From: Begonia masoniana
Taxonomy: Eukaryota > Streptophyta > Magnoliopsida > Cucurbitales > Begoniaceae
Direction of reading: 5' to 3'
DNA length: 64,000 bases
NCBI GenBank assembly: GCA_022432975.1
Contig: CM039515.1
Location: forward strand, 15,626,583-15,690,582
Shown: positions 55,965 through 64,000 of the stretch, in pieces
Layout of the letters: each line of letters starts with the position of its first letter
Position numbering within the stretch: position 1 is the first letter of the stretch
Notes under the pieces: model-generated
Seen by the model: the letters and a program-made list of their open reading frames with translations, nothing else
The model's database searches: none
Told to the model about the DNA's origin: nothing
Position numbers and translations under genes: made by a program

Positions 55965-56220
55965 AAATCTTTCCTTTTTTAATTTCCCGTTAGTAAATCT
56001 GTGCCCAAACGTGATAACAACAAAATTCAAATTAGTGCTAATAATCTGATTTTTCTGAAAATAAACATAAAATTCATTAAATTCTTAAAAAAATTCAATG
56101 CTACAGCAACCTACAGCAATTTCTATAAATTTGACCAATTTCCTTTTATATTCACTCAAATCACATGAGTTTTATTAAAAAAAAAAATAGTATAAAATAA
56201 CTATATTTTAATAGTTATCA
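55965..56220 (-). repeat. Fragment of an F-like LTR
   Basis: Minus strand starts TGATAACTATTAAA at 56220 and resembles the first 250 bp of the F LTR at low identity. It appears to be the older sequence into which D was inserted. Confidence 0.65.
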
Positions 56221-56943
56221 AATTGACAGAAAATACGTGATAGCAAAAGCCTAAACGACATTGAGATGATGAGCTTGAATGTAAAAGTAAAAGTAAAAGA
56301 TGACAAAGTCTGAATGACAATGAGATGGCTAAGTCTTAAAAGAAAGTTGGAAAATGAGTTCCAACCAGTATGTAACAGTTAAGGCATGATTCGGTAAAAG
56401 TAAATATTTTGCACTTGCACTTGCACATATTCTCACTTACTAAATTTTCTCATAGTTTGTAACTTTGTGATGTAGGTGAATTTTCATTTGAGAAAGAAAT
56501 GACATTGATCGAGAATTTGCCAGGGGTAGGAGAGCATACAGAAGAGGATGTTGTCGTTGGTTTTGAATAAAAATTTAAAGTTATGATTTTATATCGTTTT
56601 AAAAGAATACTTTGTATTTATTTGCATTTAATTTTACTTTTGATTTTAGTTTGAATAATTTATTTCATCAGTTATTGGATCTTTCAATTAATTACGATAT
56701 TGTTTTGAAATCAATAAATGAGGTTTTATTTAATGTTTGTTTAATATTTAATTTTCTAAACATTTATTGATAGTAATTACAAGCTTCCGCTTAATAAATG
56801 ATTTCTACTATTTTTAAGGATTTTGAATTAAGAAAATTGATGTTTTATAACTATCCGATTTAAGTTAATTTGTAAATCGATTTGGGAAAAGTTTTAGGGT
56901 TTCAAATTGAGAAAAAATAAAAATAAATTTTAGGGTCGTTACA
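56221..56943 (+). repeat. Partial LTR of family H, 3' part
   Basis: Ends TTTTAGGGTCGTTACA at 56943. The block TGTGATGTAGGTGA (56466-56479) and the next 400 bp resemble 62409-62680 and 63683-64000. The 5' part is missing. Confidence 0.75.
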
Positions 56944-57149
56944 TATATAATTAATAATTTATTTTAATTATTTATAATCTATTACATTAATCACGTCAAT
57001 TAATGTTTGACATGTCAAAAAGTAAAAATTAGAACGCAATAATAGAGAGTAAATGCAACGTAACTCTATAAAACCACTCCCTCTTTTTATTTTAAAACAT
57101 CATTGCATCTAATTTTCTCGGACTTGGATCATTCTGGTAGCAAGTTATA
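56944..57149. other. Short unique stretch
   Basis: AT-rich; no gene or repeat recognised. Confidence 0.4.
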
Positions 57150-57157
57150 CTTCCATG

Positions 57158-58922
57158 AGGGGTGGGCACGGGCCGGGCCGGTCCGGGCCCGGGACCAAAC
57201 CTGGACCGCACCTGAAATTCCGGTCCGGTCCAGGTTCGGTCCCGGTTCCGGACCGGTGCCATTTTCATTTTTTTTACTTTGAACAGAGAGTATGTAACTA
57301 CTGCAGCAAAATGATTTACTTTGAATCTCTCTGGAAAGAAAATTCCAACGAACTCTGTCGTTTATTTCTCAACATAATACATATGAGCAGCTCAATGGCT
57401 CTTTACATACATTAGCAGTTTTCTATCCAGATATTATAAATCTTCACTGAATGTATCATTGGATCTATAAATTTATGATAAATATTACATCTAGTAGGCA
57501 TTTAAATGAATCATAGAAGGTAGCTTGAGTTGTACGAAATTAATCACTAAGACAGTTGCGGCGTTCATCGATTTCCTCGTTGATTAAGATTTTTCATTCA
57601 TGAGAAATGCCAAAGCAGCAGCAAGAGGATGTAGTTCTTACGTTTACCTCCTTTCAATTTCCAATCTAAACTCAATGAAATGGAGGATGCTATCTATCAT
57701 GAACAATAACCAGAAAACCCATATGTATTTACTAATCCATGTATTTACTAATCCAAAATGTGTTTTAGCATTTCTAACTACACGTTCAACAATCTGGCTT
57801 CGATACCCATAAGAGTATTATTACGAGGCCTACTTCGTGAAATTCATTTTCTGATAACGAATAATACTTCGAATTTCATTCAAAGGTTCAAAAATCAAAC
57901 AAGAAGCATCAATGGATTGATTCAGAAGGTTTGCAAGAACTTACAGTAATTGAGCTAAACGAAAGCCACTTCCCTCTTCCAAAGGTAAACCAAAGCGCTT
58001 CTGTAGACAGACTCAAAGTGAGAATTTCTTAAACAAGGGATTCGCTTTTTATATTTACTAAACTACTGGGATAGAGACAGGCTTTGATTTTATTTCTTCG
58101 TATTTCTCAAACTCTGGTTCTCACATTTGTAGAGGAGATCAATTCACTTGAGAGCGAAGCCAACATCTGTACCACATAAAATATTTGTTTTCTAATCCTA
58201 GTCTTTAAAGTGAAAAACAATCGCTTACAGGTTGCGCATACAGTAGTTTACATTTTACAATTAGTCACTTACAGTGAGCAGGCAGAGGAGAGTCGGCGAG
58301 GTTCTCTTCTCTAGCAGTATGTTTGGAGCAATTGCAGGTCAGAGGCTCCCTGAATCGGAGGTCGCCGGTTTGGGGACACTTGACAGTGGAAGGAGCAGGG
58401 AGGTTTCAGGTGTTCAGAATTCGGCCCTCAGAACAGCCGAACAGGGGGGAGACAGAAACTCTGAGGTCGGAGTTCGGCGCAGGGGAGACCGACACTTCGC
58501 CATTCGCCCTTCGCCGTTCGCACTAAAACTTCGTCGTTCGCAGTTCGCCGTTCGCACTTCGCCGTTCGGGACTCGGTTCGACTTCGCACTTCGTCGTTCT
58601 CACTGAAACATCGACGTTAAAGCTTCGTCGTTCGCGACTTCCAGCAGAGAGAGGCAGAGAGCGTCAGCGAGGCAACGAGCTAGGTCGGGAATGGGAGACT
58701 CGGGACAGGGCGTCTGGGCTGGGCGAGTTATTTAGGTGCTGCGGTCCGGTTCGGTTCTTCGGGATTTCAGGAGCTGAACAGAGGACTGGACCGAAGGTCC
58801 TCGGTTCCTGTTGTTTTGAACTTGGACCGAACCCGCGGTCCATTATTTATGGACCAATCCCGGACCGAACCCGCCGGTCCAGTCCAGTTCCCGGTCCACG
58901 GTCTGGTCCTGCCCACCCCTAA
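57158..58922. mobile_element. hAT-like non-autonomous DNA transposon (1765 bp)
   Basis: The 8-bp duplication CTTCCATG flanks it (57150-57157 and 58923-58930). The ends are inverted (AGGGGTGGGC left, GCCCACCCCTAA right), the left end short of two bases. Both ends carry many GGTCCGG/CCGGACC-type subterminal repeats (57168-57260 and 58740-58910), a hAT trait. The inside holds no transposase that I recognise, only short frames (57600-57812, 58274-58606). Confidence 0.82.
58495..58640. repeat. Short degenerate repeat in the hAT-like element
   Basis: TTCGCCGTTCGCACTTCG and variants with GTCGTTCGC repeat about ten times over 145 bp. The period varies between 6 and 15 bp. Confidence 0.75.
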
Positions 58923-58930
58923 CTTCCATG

Positions 58931-59268
58931 CACTTGATGTAATCTTATGATATGGTCATTTCTATTGGCAAGATAATATATTGAGAATTACAAACAAGTT
59001 GTCACAAGGACGACCAAAAAAACCCGAAATATTATTAATTTTGTGAGTTTTAATAATGTTTTCGAAAATTTTACAAATTATGCGATATTTCTGAGCCTGT
59101 CAGAATCGATAAAACAAATAAACTCCTGGTTCTCATGTTCGTTATGGATACATTCCTTTCCTTCTCTCTCTACATTCTCCCTCTCTCACTACGATCCTAT
59201 TCTCTCCTTAAGTAAAGGCGTGGACCTGCCTTTCTTCACATATTTTCTAACCCAATACAGGTCTCTAC
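58931..59268 (+). other. Region upstream of the possible host gene
   Basis: Includes CTAACCCAATACAG at 59248-59261, which fits a plant branch point plus splice acceptor, so an upstream exon may exist. No clear exon recognised. Confidence 0.4.
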
Positions 59269-59871
59269 ATGCCCTTCATCTTCTTCACCGTCGGCTACCC
59301 CTTCTCCCCGGAAAAGAAGAAGCTCAGAGAGAACGCCGATGATTTCGACGACCTTACGGCGGTGAAGGCGGCAGCATGGGCCTGGTACGAGCGGGGAGCC
59401 GGGTCGGAGAGTAAGCTACCGCCGGTGTTCGACATCACCCGCACTCAAAAGTCTCTTGGTCCTTCTCGCTACAAGCTGGAAGCTATAACAATGGCGGAGA
59501 AGGCTTTAAAAGCGAAGGAGGAAGACAAACAGACAAGAAATAGGTTTCGTCCTCTCCTCGATCCGTATGAAATCGATAGTATTTCCAAGCACTTTGGGTC
59601 TCTCGTAGAGCCGAGAAGAGCGAGTTTTGGAGACGAGTTTCTTTCAGCGGAGTCTTTTCGGTGGAGTGGTGTGTCTCCGGCGAGTGAGAACGGTGATTTA
59701 TTGAGGAAGAAGAAAAAGAAGCAAAAGCAGAAGCAGAAGGAGAAAATGGGAGGGATTTGGCTGAAAAATGCACCTGTTTGTGGCATTGGGAAAAATATGG
59801 TGGACGATAAAGCTATTATAAGTTTCCAGACGCCGGAGAAACATTCCCGAGTGGTTAGAGTGGGCAAATGA
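59269..59871 (+). CDS. Uncharacterised protein, possible host gene (200 codons)
   Basis: The frame from ATG at 59269 to TGA at 59869-59871 has no stop, higher GC than the surroundings and no likeness to a transposon protein. It is hydrophilic. Residues 17-60 are acidic then WAWYERG; a lysine/glutamine run (KKKKKQKQKQKEK, about residues 147-159) could act as a nuclear signal. No membrane segment beyond the short hydrophobic start (MPFIFFTVGYPF), which may be non-coding if an upstream exon is used. A splice-acceptor-like site ends at 59261, so the true start may differ. I do not recognise the family. It could be a gene, a last exon or a retrocopy. Confidence 0.6.
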   Translation: MPFIFFTVGYPFSPEKKKLRENADDFDDLTAVKAAAWAWYERGAGSESKLPPVFDITRTQKSLGPSRYKLEAITMAEKALKAKEEDKQTRNRFRPLLDPYEIDSISKHFGSLVEPRRASFGDEFLSAESFRWSGVSPASENGDLLRKKKKKQKQKQKEKMGGIWLKNAPVCGIGKNMVDDKAIISFQTPEKHSRVVRVGK

Positions 59872-61002
59872 AGAATTCCGGTACATCACTTCTACAGTTA
59901 TACTTCATGTATTTACCTCATAATTGAACAATCTTAGTGTTCAATTTACCCCCACAGATTGTGATTATTAACGTGTCAAATAATAATTAGTATAATTAAT
60001 GTAATAAATTACGTATTTATAATTTATTATATTAATTGTATCAATCATCGTGTAATAAGTTAGTGAATTTTTTAACAAAATCGAATAAGAAAGTAAATAT
60101 AGCATTACTCTTATTTGTACGCTTCAATCCTAATAAGATTCATCAAAACCATTCTTCTCTAATCTAATTTTTTACATGTCACTAGCTTGTAATATTGAAT
60201 TTAGGTTCAAATTTGAACTTTAATTTGCATATAATGGGTTTACAAGATTTGTGTTATAGCAGGGAATTATTGTTTTTTTTGGAACATTATTATGTTATAT
60301 GGACTTTGTGACATGTTTTTTTTGTGGATACATAAGATTCATCAATCATGTCATGTCATGTTTCTAATGAGAATTCATCTGATGTACCAAGTACCTATCT
60401 CATTTATTGGGCTATTGCTTTCCACATTTATTTCCACACATTCAAAGCATGGTACAACCTCTTTCCCTACCTCATCTTCTTCGCTTGGATAAGAGGTTAA
60501 TATTGTGTCGGTCACTTACCTGGTGGTCTTAAATCATTCTAGTACAATTAGGTCGAAATTCACGTGATTTTATTTATAGGATTAGTTCAAAATGCGTTGT
60601 ATTAGATAGAGAGAAATTCTTCTTATAAATCATTAATTTTTTACTCTTCCAAACTATGTGAGATTATGTAACTCAAATAATTTGTGCTAGACCTTCACAA
60701 TCAAGCGAGTCACTCTTACCTTCATATTGTGGGTTGTCACACATCCTCAACATCTCCCTCATTACAGTTTAGGTAACTACCTTGAGCACAACCAACTTTC
60801 ATAGTGCGACAAGCAATGTGTATAGGACTTGGAACAAAAAAAAAAAAAAAAAAATCCTCTAATGTATGTCTAATTTATGATTTCTAAAGATTTTAATTTC
60901 ACGCGAACAAATTATACTTGACAAATCAATCTGGGGACGAGTTTTTAAAGTTAGCTCACTCTCACTAGATCATGACCTTTAGTCTCGCTCATAGTAACGT
61001 GT
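59872..61002. other. AT-rich intergenic region
   Basis: No gene recognised. It holds simple runs (A at 60836-60854) and a short open frame 60292-60492 (+) that does not look coding. It is the likely 3' flank of the possible host gene. Confidence 0.5.
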
Positions 61003-64000
61003 TGTAACATTCCAAAAATAATTCCCAAATTAAGGAAACCAAATCAAACCCTAGATTGCATTAAATACGAAAATCCCCAATTTAGGCAACAAAACCCTAA
61101 TTTCAGAAATTGTTCTGAAATTTCTAACACAAAATCAGGAAATAATCGCAGTGATGATACATTCCTAAACTGATCAAATTCGTATCAAATTTTTAGGAAG
61201 TTTTAGGGAAAGAAATTATTCCCGTAATCAGATAAGTTGGTGTGGAAAAGGAAAATCACACCTACATATCAAACCTCTTTCTCCCGATTTCTGAAAACCA
61301 AAGAGAATTCGGAGAAAAACCTCATCTCGTAGAACCGCCGCCCCCGACTCCGATCACCGTGAGTTGACAGACTCCGGCGAACGCCTTTGAGGAAGCTGCT
61401 GCCCTGCTCGGAACACTGAACCTTCCTCCGACAATAGTCTCTCCCTCGGCCGAGCGATTTCTCCGAAGAAGTCCTTCTCTCGACTGAGCATCGTTCTTCT
61501 GTTACGAACCACGAGCAAGCGCGCGAATCTCCCATCTCAGTCGAATCATTCTTCGCGTAAGATTTTCGTTCTGGCTCTCTCTGATTCTCACTCTCACTCG
61601 CTCGCTCTCTCTCTGTTCTCACCCTCTCTCTCGCAGAAGCTCGCACGAAGAAAGTGGTTTGTTCAGAATTTGTATTCTGAACAGAACCGAACCAATCATC
61701 AGAGCTGAATCAGAAAACAGTGAACCGAACCAATTTTGACAACCGAACCAGACCACCGACCTATTTCTAAGATTTAAATTGAACCGGTGGCCGAACCAGA
61801 CCAATTGTTCCGAAACGGCCCAAACCCAAAACAAAAATCCAACGTTTGGATTTTATTGGTAAGTAATTTCTACCCATATTAAATTCAGGGATTATTTTAG
61901 GATTGAACGAAGAAGTTTAAATATTTCTAATTTTTAGGGAAAGAAGATTTATTGAACGCTCGGGGAAAATAATTAAAAATCCTATTCCCTAAATTGCTCG
62001 GAATCCAGGTAAGTGAAAATATCACTTTTTTCAACGTTTTGGCTATGCCCTACATCACAGAATCTACATTATTTTATTACAAATTTATTTTATATTTTTG
62101 ATATTTGAGTACATGTGTTTAGATATTGACGTAGAGTTGTTTAAACAAGATATAAATTGATAGGACATTTGCATGTGTATGAAATCGATGGAATTGACGA
62201 AAGTATGACCGACGGTTGGAACAAGTTCTAACTAGAGGTGATGATTGGAACAAGTTCCAATTAGATGTGATATTTGACCGACGGTTGGAACAAGTTCTAA
62301 CTAGAGGTGATTGGAACAATATGTAACTGATAGACAGGATTTGAGAAGAAAGTAAAAGTTACACTTGCACATATTTCGCTTACTGAGTTTTTCTCATAGT
62401 ATTTAATTTGTGATGTAGGTGAGTTTTATCTGAGGAAGAACTAGCTTGCTCGAGAATCCTCCAATGCAGGCGAGCATACAGAGGAGGATGTTGTCCGTCG
62501 TTTTGAATAAAAATTTAAGTTATGCTTTTATATCTATTTAAAAGATATTTTAATAATTTGTTGCATTTTATTTTAGTTGAATAATTTATTCACATCAACT
62601 GCTGGATTTTTATTAAGTACGTTATTGTTTTTAAAAGATTTTATTAATGAAGTTTTTAATTTAATATTTGTTATCATTAACAAGTTCTAACTAGAGGTGA
62701 TGATTGGAACAAGTTCTAACTAGAGGTGATGATTGGAACAAGTTCTAACTAGAGGTGATGATTGGAACAAGTTCTAACTAGAGGTGATGATTGGAACAAG
62801 TTCTAACTAGAGGTGATGATTGGAACAAGTTCTAACTAGAGGTGATGATTGGAACAAGTTCTAACTAGAGGTGATGATTGGAACAAGTTCTAACTAGAGG
62901 TGATGATTGGAACAAGTTCTAACTAGAGGTGATGATTGGAACAAGTTCTAACTAGAGGTGATGATTGGAACAAGTTCTAACTAGAGGTGATGATTGGAAC
63001 AAGTTCTAACTAGAGGTGATGATTGGAACAAGTTCTAACTAGAGGTGATGATTGGAACAAGTTCTAACTAGAGGTGATGATTGGAACAAGTTCTAACTAG
63101 AGGTGATGATTGGAACAAGTTCTAACTAGAGGTGATGATTGGAACAAGTTCTAACTAGAGGTGATGATTGGAACAAGTTCTAACTAGAGGTGATGATTGG
63201 AACAAGTTCTAACTAGAGGTGATGATTGGAACAAGTTCTAACTAGAGGTGATGATTGGAACAAGTTCTAACTAGAGGTGATGATTGGAACAAGTTCTAAC
63301 TAGAGGTGATGATTGGAACAAGTTCTAACTAGAGGTGATGATTGGAACAAGTTCTAACTAGAGGTGATGATTGGAACAAGTTCTAACTAGAGGTGATGAT
63401 TGGAACAAGTTCTAACTAGAGGTGATGATTGGAACAAGTTCTAACTAGAGGTGATGATTGGAACAAGTTCTAACTAGAGGTGATGATTGGAACAAGTTCT
63501 AACTAGAGGTGATGATTGGAACAAGTTCTAACTAGAGGTGATGATTGGAACAAGTTCTAACTAGAGGTGATGATTGGAACAAGTTCTAACTAGAGGTGAT
63601 GATTGGAACAAGTTCTAACTAGAGGTGATGATTGGAACAAGTTCTAACTAGAGGTGATGATTGGAACAAGTTCTAACTTGATGTAGGTGAGTTTTTATCT
63701 GAGGAAGAACTAGCTGTGCTCGAGAATCCTCCAGATGCAGGCGAGCATACAGAGGAGGATGTTGTCTGTCGGTTTTGAATAAAATTTAAGTTATGCTTTT
63801 ATATCTATTTAAAGATATTTTATAATTTGTTGCATTTTATTTTAAGTTGGAATAATTATTACATCAACTGCTGATTTTATTAAGTACGTTATTGTTTTTA
63901 AAAGGATTTTATTAATGAAGTTTTATTTAATATTTGTTTAGCATTTAATGTTCTAAATATTTATTGATATAATTTCAAGGATTCCGCTTTATTAAATGAT
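61003..64000 (+). mobile_element. LTR of family H, continuing past the window end
   Basis: Starts TGTAACATTCC at 61003. Contains CCAGGTAAGTG (62006), CCCTACATCACA (62048) and TGTGATGTAGGTGA (62409), as in other LTRs here. A 29-bp array at 62679-63677 is preceded (62409-62678) and followed (63680-64000) by copies of the same LTR segment. Its end, expected as GTCGTTACA by comparison with 56943, lies outside the window. It may be a solo LTR or the 5' LTR of an element. Confidence 0.78.
62679..63677. repeat. 29-bp tandem array, about 34 units
   Basis: Unit AACAAGTTCTAACTAGAGGT plus GATGATTGG; units look identical. Three looser founder units occur at 62213-62315. Confidence 0.98.

Noticed and set aside
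58274..58606. Arginine-rich frame of 110 codons in the hAT-like element
   Set aside because: Made largely of TTCGCCGTTCGC repeats; no transposase motif.
61269..61646. Minus-strand frame of 125 codons rich in R, E and S
   Set aside because: Low-complexity CTCTCT-type sequence in the LTR of family H.
62679..63677. CRISPR-like regular array of 29-bp units
   Set aside because: No unique spacers between units; simple tandem array in an LTR.

Overview
This window is a nested block of plant LTR retrotransposons with very little host sequence. Ty1/copia (Sirevirus-like) and Ty3/gypsy chromovirus (Tekay/Del-like and CRM-like) proteins, an Athila/Tat-type element and a hAT-like non-autonomous DNA transposon all point to an angiosperm nuclear genome, most likely pericentromeric or other repeat-rich heterochromatin. 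I cannot name the species. I saw no tRNA or rRNA gene and no CRISPR array. Only one open reading frame (59269-59871) looks like a possible host gene.

Layout, left half. Positions 1-25025 hold a minus-strand gag-only element (TR-GAG type) whose LTR resembles that of the CRM-like element beside it. A 19.3 kb Sirevirus-like copia element sits in it (1877-21149, target duplication AATAC). That copia element was itself hit by a Tekay-like gypsy element (8046-15069, duplication TTATG, at the stop codon of the copia pol) and by a solo LTR (15810-18024, duplication GATAG, in copia ORF3). A plus-strand CRM-like element without most of its 5' LTR follows (25026 to about 31320).

Layout, right half. A minus-strand Tekay-like element, D (31335-55964), was split by a tandem Athila/Tat-type element, F (36222-52401, order LTR-internal-LTR-partial internal). 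F was in turn hit by three solo LTRs: B (36480-39225, AATAG), E (43979-46521, TTAGT) and C (46964-50327, GATTT). To the right are LTR fragments (55965-56943), a hAT-like element (57158-58922), the possible host gene, and an LTR of family H that runs off the window end (61003-64000).

All retrotransposon genes carry stops, frameshifts or deletions. The CRM-like and copia reverse transcriptases have also lost an aspartate of the catalytic pair, so none of these copies looks autonomous.

Most notable signals. (1) A 12-bp motif, GRTGTCACANNN, occurs almost always as an exact head-to-tail pair. At least nine clusters are spread through the coding region of the copia element, in two reading frames, and three more lie in each LTR. 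(2) The gypsy LTR families each carry their own palindromic repeats in the same zone, about 200-600 bp before the LTR 3' end; in two solo LTRs these have grown into near-perfect arrays of 26 or 27 bp units. A separate 29 bp array lies in LTR H. (3) Short blocks such as TGTGATGTAGGTGA and CCAGGTAAGT recur in otherwise different LTR families. (4) Two arrays are flanked by indel-rich copies of the neighbouring LTR sequence, which may be real duplications or assembly errors.
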